Positions 1-8,846 are shown, counted from the first letter of the stretch. The stretch: 64,000 nt of DNA from [Eubacterium] yurii (GCA_900167215.1 FUZS01000009.1:1-64000), one strand, 5' to 3'. Notes: generated by a model from the sequence alone, not told the origin. Translations and numbers: made by a program.

Positions 1-996
1 CATCCAATCTTGTATTTCTTTTATCTTTCTTTGTGATACCTTGCTTATATCCTCTCCCTTTTTTATGAATCTTCTTATAAATTTGTTGTTGTTTTCATTA
101 CTTCCTCTCTCATATGAACAATAACTGTGTGCATAGTAATAATCTACTCCCATTTCTTCTATGGATTTTGCATCCATAAATTCACTTCCATTATCACTTG
201 TTATTGTCTTAAATCTTTCATTAAACGTTTTTGGATATTGTTTTTTCAGTTTTTGTATCTCTTCTACTACGTATTTTGCCTTTTTTGATTTTATCTTTCT
301 TATTATCTGTAATCTGCTTAGTCTATCCGTTATTACTAATAAACAGCAACTTTTTCCCTGTCTTTTCCCTACCACACTATCTATTTCTATATGTCCTAAT
401 TCTAACCTTTCATTTGCTTGTAGGGGTCTTTTTTCTATGCTTTTTCCTCCTATTTTTCTTATTGTTTTTTGGCTCTTTGTCTTTGATTTTTTTCGTCTTT
501 TGTATGGTAAATCTTTTTCTTCTAATTTGTAGAATAGTTTTTGCTTAATGTAGTTATATAATGTTTTTTCACATATATTTACTTCATATCCTTGAGTCCT
601 TGCTTGTATTATTGCTGCATATGGAGAATATTTTTTCTCAAGCATTAAATATTCTAAATAGTTTGCTAAATCACGATTTTTTCCTATTTTTAGTTCTCTT
701 TGTTTTTGAGTTATATTTTCTGTATACTGCTTTTGTGATTTTTGTGCACTATATTCATCTCTTTTTGTAAGGTCACTGTTTAAAAGTCCATAAACCATGC
801 CTCTTTTTATTTCTCTATATAATGTCCTTTCACTTATTCCAACTGTTTTAGCAATATCCTTCATAGTAAAATTTAACTTCTTTTTATTTTTCATATAAAA
901 TTCAATTAGTAATCTTTGTTCATATGACAGGTGTTTGTACTTATTTTGTTTTTGTTGATTTTTTCTATAAATGATATTATAATATAAGCGTTTCAT
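1..996 (-). CDS. IS30-family transposase (3' end cut by window edge)
   Basis: The minus strand is open from an ATG at 996 to base 1 with no stop, giving at least 332 residues. The N-terminal third holds a helix-turn-helix (TVGISERTLYREIKRG, about residues 50-66), usual in IS30 transposases. The catalytic DDE core follows: the first Asp in GHIEIDSVVGKRQG, the second in TSDNGSEF (about residue 265), and the Glu in ERGSNENNN about 33 residues later, the IS30 spacing. The start is supported by AAGGAG seven bases upstream. It cuts and joins IS ends. No frameshift is seen in the visible part, so it may be active. The far IS end lies outside the window, so the terminal repeats cannot be fixed. Confidence 0.9.
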   Translation of the reverse strand, partial: MKRLYYNIIYRKNQQKQNKYKHLSYEQRLLIEFYMKNKKKLNFTMKDIAKTVGISERTLYREIKRGMVYGLLNSDLTKRDEYSAQKSQKQYTENITQKQRELKIGKNRDLANYLEYLMLEKKYSPYAAIIQARTQGYEVNICEKTLYNYIKQKLFYKLEEKDLPYKRRKKSKTKSQKTIRKIGGKSIEKRPLQANERLELGHIEIDSVVGKRQGKSCCLLVITDRLSRLQIIRKIKSKKAKYVVEEIQKLKKQYPKTFNERFKTITSDNGSEFMDAKSIEEMGVDYYYAHSYCSYERGSNENNNKFIRRFIKKGEDISKVSQRKIKEIQDWM

Positions 997-1087
997 AAAT
1001 AACTCTCCTTTGTTGTTTTTTTTGGTGAATTAATTTTAACATATGGATGTTATTTATGAAACTTTTTTATGTGGCGAAAAATTTTCC

Positions 1088-1143
1088 TACCTATACCTAT
1101 AATATATATTTGCTACGCTTCATATATATTATAGGTATAGGTA
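1088..1143. repeat. Perfect 22-bp inverted repeat with 12-base loop
   Basis: The arms 1088-1109 and 1122-1143 are exact reverse complements (arm begins TACCTATACCTATAAT) around a 12-base loop. It lies about 90 bp upstream of the transposase start and is followed by a short T-rich run. It could be a terminator insulating the IS element, an IS-associated palindrome or an insertion target; the sequence does not decide. The rest of 997-1436 is AT-rich DNA with an (AT)n tract at 1216-1236 and no other recognisable feature. Confidence 0.7.
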
Positions 1144-1436
1144 TTATTTTAAATTACTGACACTTTATTTTACAACTTTTGCATAATCCATGATATAATA
1201 TATCTAAATTAAGTGATATATATATATATATATATAAAATCGAATAATTTGAGATAGTGAATTAATATTAAAAAAAGCGTCTAATTACTTATAGTAAATA
1301 GCAAGATAAGCATTGACAATATATTATTAGTATTTCAAGAATAATAATAAATTAATGAATAGTTTCTGTTACTATCTGATTAATAGTACTATAAAATTTT
1401 TGTAATTTTAAAATTAATGGAGTCAAATAGATAAAA

Positions 1437-1706
1437 ATGTGTGATTATTGTTCTAAAATCAACTTTGTTGAGAGATTTTCTTCGCCTAAACACTATGAGA
1501 AGACTATAGAATATATTATGGAATTAGTTGAAAAGGAAGGATTTATATTTGTTGAGGGTACTTGCCCTCTGGGTGAACATATGAAAGATGGATGTTTTAT
1601 TGATGATATAATCTATCATGTTATCAAATGTCCAAAATGTGAGCAGGAATTTACTTGTATTGTAAATACTTACAGAGGTGGAGGTTCATTTAGTAAAGGA
1701 AGATAA
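1437..1706 (+). CDS. Small cysteine-rich, probably zinc-binding protein of unknown function
   Basis: 89 residues. Two CxxC pairs are visible, CDYC at residues 2-5 and CPKC near residue 70, with a further Cys at about 43, suggesting a zinc ribbon split by a helical insert. I do not recognise the family. GGAG lies about 13 bases before the ATG, a rather long spacing, so translation may be weak. It ends just before the SUMF1-fold gene, whose ribosome binding site lies inside its last codons, so the two are probably co-transcribed. No signal peptide or membrane segment is seen. Confidence 0.55.
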   Translation: MCDYCSKINFVERFSSPKHYEKTIEYIMELVEKEGFIFVEGTCPLGEHMKDGCFIDDIIYHVIKCPKCEQEFTCIVNTYRGGGSFSKGR

Positions 1707-1707
1707 G

Positions 1708-2442
1708 ATGGACGTAGTAAAATATATAAATGAAAATATGGTACTTATACCTGATGGTCAAGAGTTGATAAGGGATTTTGTCGATCCTGTGAAGTGGCTA
1801 AGTTCTAACTATAAGATGTCTGCTCCGGGGACGAATAAAGAAAAACTTGTTAAACAAAAGTTAGTTGATATTACTTCGTTTTTATTACTCAATACAGCGG
1901 TAACAAATGAACTGTATAGTGTTGTAATAAATGTGGAGTTTGACTTGAAACTCAAAGACTATCCTGTAGTAAATGTGAGTTGGTTAGATGCGGTCAAATT
2001 TTGTAATAGCCTTTCTGAAATGCTTGGATTGGAAAAATGCTATATATTAAATTCTGATTCAAAGAAGACTATTGTTGATGTATCAAAAGACGGATTTCGT
2101 CTACCTATAGATGAGGAATGGCAGTTTGCATGTAGAGGTGGAGAAAAAGGATATAGATATGGTGATATTGATGAGATTGCTTGGTTTGAAGAAAATTCAA
2201 ATGGAAGCTTGAAGCCGGTGAAAGATAAGAAGTCAAATAACTTTGGTCTTTTTGATATGATTGGAAATGTCTGGGAATGGTGTTTTGATTTGTATGATGA
2301 AAGTCGATATGGAAACTATCGTATTTTCAGAGGTGGCAGTTTTGCAAGCGAAGAAAGAGCTTGTGGAGCCACTTCAAGGAGAAAGAGCTTTCCGGATTTT
2401 AGAATTGACGACTTGGGATTTAGAATTGCAAAAAGGATTTAG
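1708..2442 (+). CDS. SUMF1/formylglycine-generating-enzyme-fold protein
   Basis: The ATG at 1708 is preferred over an upstream start at 1678 because AAAGGA lies seven bases before it and the upstream start would overlap the previous gene; this gives 244 residues. The C-terminal half has the FGE-sulfatase (PF03781) signature: FRLPIDEEWQFACRGG, FGLFDMIGNVWEW, FRGGSF and a final GFRIAK. True aerobic FGE has two catalytic Cys after GGSF; here the first is Ser (GGSFAS) and only the later Cys (RACGAT) remains. It is therefore probably a binding or accessory member rather than a sulfatase activator. It lies between a Cys-rich small protein and a nucleoside deaminase; no sulfatase gene is in the window. 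Confidence 0.75.
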   Translation: MDVVKYINENMVLIPDGQELIRDFVDPVKWLSSNYKMSAPGTNKEKLVKQKLVDITSFLLLNTAVTNELYSVVINVEFDLKLKDYPVVNVSWLDAVKFCNSLSEMLGLEKCYILNSDSKKTIVDVSKDGFRLPIDEEWQFACRGGEKGYRYGDIDEIAWFEENSNGSLKPVKDKKSNNFGLFDMIGNVWEWCFDLYDESRYGNYRIFRGGSFASEERACGATSRRKSFPDFRIDDLGFRIAKRI

Positions 2443-2454
2443 TGGTGGACTAAT

Positions 2455-2919
2455 ATGATAGATGAAGTATTTATGAAAAAAGCCATTGAACTTTCAAGAT
2501 TAGCAGTGGAGCATGGAAATGAACCTTTCGGAGCTGTACTTGTAAAAGATGGTGAGATAGTCTTTACAAATGAAAATCAGGTATATACAAAGCATGACCT
2601 TACTTTTCATGCTGAGGCAGGACTTATTCGTGAGTTTTGTGCAAAGACAGGTATTAGCAACCTCCAAGAATATACTTTGTATTCGAGTTGCGAGCCTTGC
2701 TTTATGTGTAGCGGTGCTATGGTATGGGTAAAGTTAGGTAGATTGGTATATGGAGCAAGTAACATTGAGCTTGAAAATATTCTTGGAAAAGAAGGATGTA
2801 ATTGTTCCAAGCTCGTATTTGACAATTCATTTTGGAAACCTGAAGTTACAGAAGGTGTATTGAGAGATGAAAGTCTTGAAGTCTTAAAAGAGTATTTCTC
2901 TAAACATAAAAAAGGCTGA
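2455..2919 (+). CDS. Nucleoside/base deaminase of the CMP/dCMP-TadA-GuaD superfamily
   Basis: 154 residues with the zinc deaminase signature: HAE (ligand His and catalytic Glu, about residue 58) and SSCEPCFMCSGA (PCxxC ligands, about residues 81-91). NEPFGAVLV is the usual substrate-side motif. Enzymes of this fold hydrolytically deaminate guanine, cytosine, nucleosides or tRNA A34. The single-domain length and the WVKLGRLVYGAS segment resemble guanine deaminase and TadA-like free-base deaminases; substrate cannot be fixed by eye. It starts 12 bases after the SUMF1-fold gene and is probably in the same transcript. Confidence 0.8.
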   Translation: MIDEVFMKKAIELSRLAVEHGNEPFGAVLVKDGEIVFTNENQVYTKHDLTFHAEAGLIREFCAKTGISNLQEYTLYSSCEPCFMCSGAMVWVKLGRLVYGASNIELENILGKEGCNCSKLVFDNSFWKPEVTEGVLRDESLEVLKEYFSKHKKG

Positions 2920-3081
2920 TAAATTTTTAGATATATGATATTTTTTGAACTGAATAACATATCAAAATAGGTGTATATTTTTATTAGATATGTTTGCATG
3001 ATTAATAATAGAAGATAATTTCTATTAGATAAATTGAAATTTATATTCGTATTAATTGATACGAAAAAATATGGAGACATT

Positions 3082-3366
3082 ATGATAGTAGTTAAATTTT
3101 TTGATTATGGAGCAGGTCAAATTGACATTGAAAAGGCGATGAATATTAATATAGATGTTATCGACTTTCTTGTAGATAAGATTGGAGAATTGGAGTTTGA
3201 GGCTATGGATAATGAAGCTGATATGGATGATAATATAATATATTATTTCTCAAGCAAAGATGAGGAGACAACTTGTTTTAAAATTGATGAATTAATATCT
3301 TCTAATCTTGAAAAAAATTCAAAGATTCAGTTTTTGGTCTATATATCAGATATCTTAACAGCCTGA
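3082..3366 (+). CDS. Hypothetical small acidic protein
   Basis: 94 residues when started at the ATG at 3082, which has GGAG six bases upstream; an in-frame ATG at 3034 has no such site. The product is acidic (a NEADMDDN stretch near the middle) with no Cys pair, signal peptide or membrane helix. I do not recognise it. It lies alone between the deaminase and the toxin-antitoxin promoter, in an accessory stretch next to an IS element. Confidence 0.5.
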   Translation: MIVVKFFDYGAGQIDIEKAMNINIDVIDFLVDKIGELEFEAMDNEADMDDNIIYYFSSKDEETTCFKIDELISSNLEKNSKIQFLVYISDILTA

Positions 3367-3421
3367 TTAAGATTATACTTATAAAATTAAATATAAATAT
3401 GTATCAATCAGTACATAAATA

Positions 3422-3450
3422 TTGACAAAATACTAAAAAAAGAGTATTAT
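3422..3450 (+). promoter_or_regulatory. Promoter with palindromic operator for the toxin-antitoxin pair
   Basis: TTGACA at 3422-3427 and TATTAT at 3445-3450 are 17 bases apart. The spacer carries an inverted repeat, AATACT (3429-3434) and AGTATT (3443-3448), overlapping the -10. This is where an autoregulatory antitoxin would be expected to bind. The toxin ATG is at 3473. Confidence 0.6.
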
Positions 3451-3472
3451 TATACTATGATGTGGTGATGTA

Positions 3473-3883
3473 ATGAACTCACACTATAATCAGAACTATA
3501 CCAAGCAAGAGATTGATGAAATTTTAGATAAAGTAAAAAATTGCGTTTACAACAATAGGTATACAATATCTTTAAATGAAAATCGCCAGGAAAATATTGA
3601 TTTTATTAATGAATACAACATATACAGTAATAAACAAAAGAAGATTTTATTACAGCTTAAGGTAGAGGACTTTTGCCATTCATTGCAAAATACAAAACCG
3701 GGATATGAATATGAGGTCCTATATGTTTTTGTTCCACAAGTAAATTTATTTAATGCTGAGGGCGTGAAGGAAAAAGTTGATATCTATATAAAAATTAATA
3801 TTATTGATATGTCTAATGGAAGTAGAACAATCGTAATTTCTTTTCATAAGAGAAACAAAGCGATAACTTATCTGTTCAGGTAA
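3473..3883 (+). CDS. Probable MqsR-like mRNA-interferase toxin
   Basis: 136 residues. The pattern is that of MqsR-family toxins (RelE/YhaV-like fold): an N-terminal helical segment, then LQLKVEDFCHSL, a strand block with EVLYVFVPQV, KVDIYIKINII and a C-terminal VISFHKRNKAITYLF. In the family the LxVEDY, YIKL and ISFHxAxxPxxYPF blocks recur. Such toxins cleave mRNA, often at GCU. It precedes by 26 bases a gene for a zinc-ribbon/HTH protein, in toxin-first order as in mqsRA. The match is by motif recognition only, so an alternative small toxin fold is possible. Confidence 0.65.
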   Translation: MNSHYNQNYTKQEIDEILDKVKNCVYNNRYTISLNENRQENIDFINEYNIYSNKQKKILLQLKVEDFCHSLQNTKPGYEYEVLYVFVPQVNLFNAEGVKEKVDIYIKINIIDMSNGSRTIVISFHKRNKAITYLFR

Positions 3884-3909
3884 ATAGGATAAAGATAGGA
3901 GGCATTGTT

Positions 3910-4905
3910 ATGACTTTGGAAAAAGTATTTTGTGAAGAATGCAGAAATGATGTAGAATTTACTGTCGTAAATGAGAGTATGAATGGTACTGTTAAAGGGG
4001 AAACATATACTTATTTAGGAAAGGTAGCCCATTGTACTGACTGTGGCTCCGAGGTTTATGTAAGTGATGTCAATGATTATAATTTAAGGGTATTGTATGA
4101 TATGTATAGAGAAAAACATAGTATTATTTCCTTAGACTCAGTTTTAAAAATACCTGAGAAGTATGCTATTGGGAAACGTCCTATATCATTGCTATTGGGA
4201 TGGGGAGAGTTAACTTTTTCTCGTTATTGTGATGGAGATGTTCCTACAAAACAGTATTCAGATATATTACAAAAAATTTATGCCGACCCTGAGTACTATT
4301 GTAAAATATTGGAGGAAAATAAAGGAAATTTAAAAACTGAATCTGCCTACAAGAAAAGTCGAAAAGCAGTTGATAAACTTCTTAATAATATAATATCTGA
4401 AGAGTCCAAAATTGACTTGGTAATTAAATATCTGTTAAATCAATGTGAAGATATTACTCCTTTAGCACTTCAAAAAGCACTATACTATATTCAGGGTTTT
4501 TACTATGCATTTAATAGAACATTTTTATTTTCAGAGGATTGTCAGCCTTGGATTCATGGACCTGTTTATAGAGATATTTATTTTAGGTATAAAGACTATA
4601 AGTTTGATCCTATTAAATTTGGTAATGAAGTTGATGATTCGAAATTTTCATCGTCAGAAAAAGCTATCCTTGAAAGTGTAGTCAAACACATTTGTTGTTA
4701 CAGTGGGAAGGTGTTGGAAAAATTCACTCACTTTGAAACACCGTGGTTAACTGCCAGAGCTAAGCTTAAAAGTACTGAGCCATCAGACAATATAATAACT
4801 AAGGAAGAAATTGGAAAATATTTTGACAGTGTTAGAGAAAAGTATAAGATGATTAATCCTAATGATATCAAAGCATACGCTGAAACAATGTTTAGGCAGA
4901 TATAG
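3910..4905 (+). CDS. Antitoxin: zinc ribbon + HTH + Panacea (SocA-like/DUF4065) domain
   Basis: 331 residues in three parts. Residues 1-50 form an MqsA-like zinc ribbon (C8xxC11 and C42xxC45). Residues about 85-130 form an HTH of the MqsA/Xre type (LLLGWGELTFSRYCDGDVP). Residues about 165-300 match the Panacea/SocA/GepA domain (ITPLALQKALYYIQGFYYAF, PWIHGPVYRDIYFRYKDYKF). Panacea domains neutralise many unrelated toxins, and the HTH would bind the upstream palindrome. AGGAGG lies eight bases before the ATG. The toxin directly upstream is its likely partner. Which domain neutralises the toxin, the MqsA-like ribbon or Panacea, cannot be told from sequence. Confidence 0.8.
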   Translation: MTLEKVFCEECRNDVEFTVVNESMNGTVKGETYTYLGKVAHCTDCGSEVYVSDVNDYNLRVLYDMYREKHSIISLDSVLKIPEKYAIGKRPISLLLGWGELTFSRYCDGDVPTKQYSDILQKIYADPEYYCKILEENKGNLKTESAYKKSRKAVDKLLNNIISEESKIDLVIKYLLNQCEDITPLALQKALYYIQGFYYAFNRTFLFSEDCQPWIHGPVYRDIYFRYKDYKFDPIKFGNEVDDSKFSSSEKAILESVVKHICCYSGKVLEKFTHFETPWLTARAKLKSTEPSDNIITKEEIGKYFDSVREKYKMINPNDIKAYAETMFRQI

Positions 4906-5076
4906 AGGATATCAATAAATAAACTGCTTGTGATATATATGATATATACAAGATATAGTTTAAAATTAATGAGATTATACTTTATTTGATTTAAAATTTT
5001 CCAATAAGATTTTTAAGAAAGATATGCGAAGGATACAGTATGCCTATGAAGAAATGCTGTTATAATATAAATTATT

Positions 5077-5104
5077 AAGGCGATAGAAATATCGTCTTTT
5101 TTGT
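5077..5104 (+). terminator. Intrinsic terminator
   Basis: AAGGCGATA pairs with TATCGTCTT (one G-U) across a 4-base loop and is followed by a T run. It lies 170 bases past the antitoxin stop and probably ends that transcript. Confidence 0.7.
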
Positions 5105-5172
5105 TGATAAAGTGTAGGATAAAGTATATAATATTGTAGAAAGTTATTGAAATACATCGTGCTTTGAAAGTT

Positions 5173-5292
5173 TTAATACTAATCACTGTTTATATTGTCA
5201 AGTATTTATGACTAATGACATTACAGTTTGTGAATTATCAACAATTTCACTATAATATAAATTCTATGGCTTTTTAATAGAGTTTTAGTATA
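5173..5292 (+). repeat. Family 3 MITE-like repeat
   Basis: About 120 bp, starting AATACTAATCACTGTTT and ending GGCTTTTTAATAGAGTTTTA. It aligns end to end with the copies at 28673 and 49317 and, in reverse, 26882. It lies in the 620-bp gap between the antitoxin and the ADP-ribosylglycohydrolase. Confidence 0.7.
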
Positions 5293-5334
5293 AGTTAAAA
5301 AATTAGTATTAAATTGTGATATAGGCTTAAAATC

Positions 5335-5462
5335 TTGTTATACTAAAGATAAATGGGATTATTTATAATATATCTTTAAAATATTTATAATTTAGGATAA
5401 TTTCCGCTGTATTTCAATTAGAATTTAGAAGTATCAATAGATTAAAGATATAGTAGTATTAA
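5335..5462 (-). repeat. Degenerate family 2 repeat, reverse orientation
   Basis: Read in reverse this stretch resembles family 2: it begins TATACTAAAGAT and ends CAATAGATTAAAGATATAGT, echoing the family's terminal blocks. The middle is diverged, so the assignment is tentative. Confidence 0.4.
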
Positions 5463-5527
5463 TTAGTCAAGTTAATTAAAAATAAGTTTTCAAATTATAG
5501 ATTTTTTTATTTATAGGATGTGTGATT

Positions 5528-6361
5528 ATGTCTTTGATAAATTCAGAATTATTAAAATCTGCAATATATGGTTTGGCTATTGGTGATGCCTTGGGTGTTC
5601 CGTATGAGTTTAGAGAAAGAGGAAGTTTTAATTGCAAGGATATGGTAGGACATGGCACACATAATCAAGTAGCAGGTACTTGGTCGGACGATACAAGCAT
5701 GATTTTGGCGACCTGTTCTTCTCTAAAAGCAAATGATGGAAAAATTAATCTTGAAGATATGTCGGAAAGATTTAAAGATTGGGTATTTAATGGTGAATAC
5801 ACTCCTTTTGGAAAAGTGTTCGATGTTGGAGGTACTACAATAAGAGCACTGAAAAAAGGATGTGGGGAGCATGATATTTATTCCAACGGCAACGGCTCAC
5901 TTATGAGGATTTTGCCATTGGCATTTACAGATGCTAACTTTAATGATGTTGACAATGTGTCTTCCATAACTCATGCTCATGCTATTTCCAAAGAGGCTTG
6001 TAGAATATATGTTACTATTGCGAGAAAGCTCTTTGAAAAACAAGATTTAAAGAGTATTTTAGAAGATTTAACGTTAAGCGAGGACTATCAACGCATAAAA
6101 GATCTTGATAAAATAGAAGAAGATAAAATCCATTCTTCAGGCTATGTAGTTCATACTTTGGAAGCGAGCCTGTGGTGTCTGCTAAATACTAAAACTTATA
6201 AGGATGCAGTAATCAAGGCTGTCAATCTTGGAGATGACACCGATACGACAGGAGCGGTGACAGGAGGTCTTGCAGGTATAATATACGGATTTGACGCCAT
6301 ACCGAAAGAATGGATTGACATATTGCAAAACAAGGAATTGATAGATAGTTGTATATTTTGA
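5528..6361 (+). CDS. ADP-ribosylglycohydrolase (DraG family)
   Basis: 277 residues from the ATG at 5528, chosen over GTG at 5522 because AGGA lies nine bases before it. Family landmarks of PF03747 are clear: GLAIGDALGVPYEF near the start, GTWSDDTSM (magnesium-binding Asp pair, about residue 56) and the C-terminal GDDTDTTGAVTGGLAG. These enzymes remove ADP-ribose from protein side chains or nucleic-acid adducts using a binuclear metal centre. No ADP-ribosyltransferase lies nearby, so the substrate is unknown. The gene stands alone with its own upstream gap. Confidence 0.88.
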   Translation: MSLINSELLKSAIYGLAIGDALGVPYEFRERGSFNCKDMVGHGTHNQVAGTWSDDTSMILATCSSLKANDGKINLEDMSERFKDWVFNGEYTPFGKVFDVGGTTIRALKKGCGEHDIYSNGNGSLMRILPLAFTDANFNDVDNVSSITHAHAISKEACRIYVTIARKLFEKQDLKSILEDLTLSEDYQRIKDLDKIEEDKIHSSGYVVHTLEASLWCLLNTKTYKDAVIKAVNLGDDTDTTGAVTGGLAGIIYGFDAIPKEWIDILQNKELIDSCIF

Positions 6362-6438
6362 TGTTAATTTAGAAAAATTATACTAAATATATATGCTTGA
6401 ATTAAAATTCAGTATGACAGTATAGATAAGAGGTATTT

Positions 6439-7224
6439 ATGAAGGTTGAATTGATAGCACATACGCCAAATCCTGATTATGTAGTGGCGATGTCGGCAAA
6501 ACTATGTTATTCTAAGGTTGGTGTATCTGATATAAAAGATGGACTTGACGATGAAAAGGTCGAAAAATTCATATCTCATCTGACTTCCATAGGTCATGAG
6601 AGCCCTGTTGAGCATATTAGCTTTACTTTTGCTATAGATGGTATCAGTCGTACCTGTACTCATCAGCTGGTAAGACATAGAATTGCCAGCTATTCTCAGC
6701 AGTCTCAAAGATATGTAAAACTCAATCAGTTTGAATATATTATACCTCCGCAAATTGAAAAAAATGAGAAGGCAAAGAGTATATTTATCAAGTCTATGAT
6801 AGAGTCTCAAAGAGCTTATGATGATATAGTTGACGCATTGATGGAAGATAATGTCAAATTTTATTTAAGTCAGGGTTATGATGAGAAGAAATCCAAGTCC
6901 ATGGCAGAGAAAAAATCTATAGAAGATGCGAGATATGTATTCCCAAATGCCTGTGAAACTAAGATAGTAGTGACTATGAATGCAAGAACATTGCTCAACT
7001 TTTTCGAGCATAGGCTATGTGAGAGGGCGCAGTGGGAGATTAAGGAGATGGCTTATCTCATGCTTGAAGAGGTCAAAAAAGTGTCTCCGCATATATTCAA
7101 AAACAGCGGACCGTCATGTGTGTCTAAAAACAAGTGCAAAGAAGGTGCAATGTCTTGTAGACATCCTGAGATACCAAAGGGCAGGATAGCTGATATAAAC
7201 GAGAAAATTAAGGGTGAATTATGA
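6439..7224 (+). CDS. thyX: FAD-dependent thymidylate synthase ThyX
   Basis: 261 residues. The ThyX signature [13 protein letters not shown] is at residues 79-91 and a C-terminal [21 protein letters not shown] block matches the family. It methylates dUMP to dTMP using methylenetetrahydrofolate, with FAD and NAD(P)H. The C-terminus has several Cys ([15 protein letters not shown]), common in clostridial ThyX. It overlaps rlmB by four bases, so the thyX-rlmB-yacP genes are translationally linked. Confidence 0.95.
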   Translation: MKVELIAHTPNPDYVVAMSAKLCYSKVGVSDIKDGLDDEKVEKFISHLTSIGHESPVEHISFTFAIDGISRTCTHQLVRHRIASYSQQSQRYVKLNQFEYIIPPQIEKNEKAKSIFIKSMIESQRAYDDIVDALMEDNVKFYLSQGYDEKKSKSMAEKKSIEDARYVFPNACETKIVVTMNARTLLNFFEHRLCERAQWEIKEMAYLMLEEVKKVSPHIFKNSGPSCVSKNKCKEGAMSCRHPEIPKGRIADINEKIKGEL

Positions 7225-7961
7225 TAATTATAGGGAGAAATTCCATCATTGAGGCAATAAAAAAAGACAGGAATTTGGACACAATCTATATAAAATCAGG
7301 CGATAAAGATGAAAGGTTAAAATACATCATCTCTATTGCCAAAAACAAGAAGATATTGATAAAAGAAGTGGATAGGAAAAAGCTGGATACTCTTGCTCAA
7401 GGTGAAAATCACCAAGGTGTTGCAGCGTCAGTATCTGAGTATGAATATTACGACTTTGAAAAATTGCTTGATGACATCAAAGTCAATAAAGAGCAGTCAA
7501 AAAAGAACTTTGTCATGATATTGGATAAGATAGAAGATCCGCACAATCTTGGTGCTATAATAAGATCTGCACATCTATCAGGGGTGGACGCAATCATAAT
7601 ACCAAACAGACGTTCTGCAAATGTGGACTCTACAGTTGAAAAGGTCTCAGTGGGAGCCACTTCCTATATGAAGATTTCAAGAGTGACCAATCTCAATGAC
7701 ACAATAGAAAAGCTGAAGAAAGTCGGTCTTTGGATATATTGCCTTGATATGGGGAATGACTATTACTTCAATACCGACCTGACAGGAGATATTGCAGTTG
7801 TCGTGGGTAATGAGGGCAGGGGAGTCAGTGAGCTTATCAGAAAAAACAGTGACTATGTCATCTCCATACCTATGGTTGGCAAGATTGACTCACTCAATGC
7901 AAGTGTCGCTTCATCCATAGTAATGTTTGAAGTGTTAAGGCAAAGAATGATGATAAAATGA
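7221..7961 (+). CDS. rlmB: 23S rRNA 2'-O-methyltransferase RlmB/TrmH family
   Basis: 246 residues. An N-terminal substrate-binding domain (1-85) precedes a SPOUT methyltransferase core with motif 1 [17 protein letters not shown] (101-117), motif 2 [11 protein letters not shown] (193-203) and motif 3 [18 protein letters not shown] (216-233). These bind SAM in a trefoil knot and 2'-O-methylate guanosine 2251 of 23S rRNA in the RlmB subgroup. Four-base overlaps join it to thyX and yacP. The exact target nucleotide is inferred from the family. Confidence 0.9.
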   Translation: MIIIGRNSIIEAIKKDRNLDTIYIKSGDKDERLKYIISIAKNKKILIKEVDRKKLDTLAQGENHQGVAASVSEYEYYDFEKLLDDIKVNKEQSKKNFVMILDKIEDPHNLGAIIRSAHLSGVDAIIIPNRRSANVDSTVEKVSVGATSYMKISRVTNLNDTIEKLKKVGLWIYCLDMGNDYYFNTDLTGDIAVVVGNEGRGVSELIRKNSDYVISIPMVGKIDSLNASVASSIVMFEVLRQRMMIK

Positions 7962-8497
7962 AGAGAATAAGAAAGATACTGATAATCGACGGATACAATG
8001 TAATCAATGCGTGGGATGAGCTGAAAAAACTTGCCGAGGAAAAATTGGAGCTGGCAAGGGAAAGGCTAAACGCAATGATTAGTGAATATACTCAATATAG
8101 TGGATTCAGCACAATAATCGTGTATGACGCTTATAGGGTTAGAAATTCCGAGTCGAGACAGGAAAAGATAAAAAATTTAGAGATAATATATACCAAGGAA
8201 AATGAGACTGCTGATACTTATATAGAGAGATTTATCACTGATTTGGGTCCAAAGAAGTTTTTGGATATAACCGTTGCCACTGACGATGTTTCCGAGCAAC
8301 ATATAGTCGCCGGAAAAGGAGGAAACAGAATATCCACGAGACAACTATATATAGATGTGTTAAATGCCAAGATTAAAATTGACAATAAGGTTCAACAGAC
8401 CAAAGTAAGTAAGAAAAATACCTTGGAAGATTTTATCAGTGAAGATATTGCGAAAATATTGGATGATTTAAGAAAAAATGACTTACAAAATATATAA
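7958..8497 (+). CDS. yacP: NYN-domain ribosome-associated endonuclease YacP/Rae1
   Basis: 179 residues. The PIN-like NYN domain shows IIDGYNVINAW (metal-binding Asp 11), IIVYDAY and VATDDVSEQ, the conserved acidic positions. Bacillus Rae1 enters the ribosomal A site and cleaves mRNA in a translation-dependent way. It overlaps rlmB by four bases, the same pairing seen in many Firmicutes. Confidence 0.88.
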   Translation: MKRIRKILIIDGYNVINAWDELKKLAEEKLELARERLNAMISEYTQYSGFSTIIVYDAYRVRNSESRQEKIKNLEIIYTKENETADTYIERFITDLGPKKFLDITVATDDVSEQHIVAGKGGNRISTRQLYIDVLNAKIKIDNKVQQTKVSKKNTLEDFISEDIAKILDDLRKNDLQNI

Positions 8498-8529
8498 GTT
8501 AAAAATCATTTATTCTATTATTTATTATA

Positions 8530-8763
8530 AAGCTCAACTTTCTCACTAAAATTATCGTAATTGTCTTTGAAATTTAAATATTTATAGTTTTTTTAATACA
8601 CTACTTGACACACAATTTTCTAAATAATATTTATTGAAATTTAGATATTTATTAAAAAAATGAAAACACTTAAAATACTATGTCAAGTATGATAATATAT
8701 TTTTAAAATATACTTAAATTTCAATTTCTTTAATGTGTTTTTCATGTGGGAAAGTTGAGTTAT
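8530..8763 (+). repeat. Family 1 repeat, copy A (long nested hairpin element)
   Basis: About 234 bp filling the yacP-obgE gap. Ends are inverted (AGCTCAACTTTCTCAC and GTGGGAAAGTTGAGT). Inside are further nested inverted arms: TTGAAATTTAAATAT with its partner near 8712, and ACTTGACA with TGTCAAGT. TTGACA (8605) and TATTTA are 17 bases apart and point toward obgE. The other copies are at 23881, 28826 and 34427. Confidence 0.8.
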
Positions 8764-8846
8764 AAAATTAAAAACTATGGTAATCAAAAAAAGATTAATG
8801 CAAATTTATCCAAAAACTAAGCCAATATCAATATAAAGGAGAATTT

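Noticed and set aside
161-770. Several hydrophobic plus-strand ORFs at the window start
   Set aside because: They are antisense to the IS30 transposase, whose motifs are unmistakable; Lys/Ile-rich coding read backwards gives Phe/Leu-rich frames.
1216-1236. (AT)n tract as a regulatory feature
   Set aside because: Simple dinucleotide repeat in AT-rich DNA; nothing links it to a gene.
1678-2442. Possible active formylglycine-generating enzyme
   Set aside because: The first catalytic Cys after GGSF is replaced by Ser and no sulfatase is nearby.
5173-5462. CRISPR-like repeats in AT-rich gaps
   Set aside because: The repeats are dispersed 120-240-bp elements with inverted ends, not short direct repeats with regular unique spacers; no cas gene is present.
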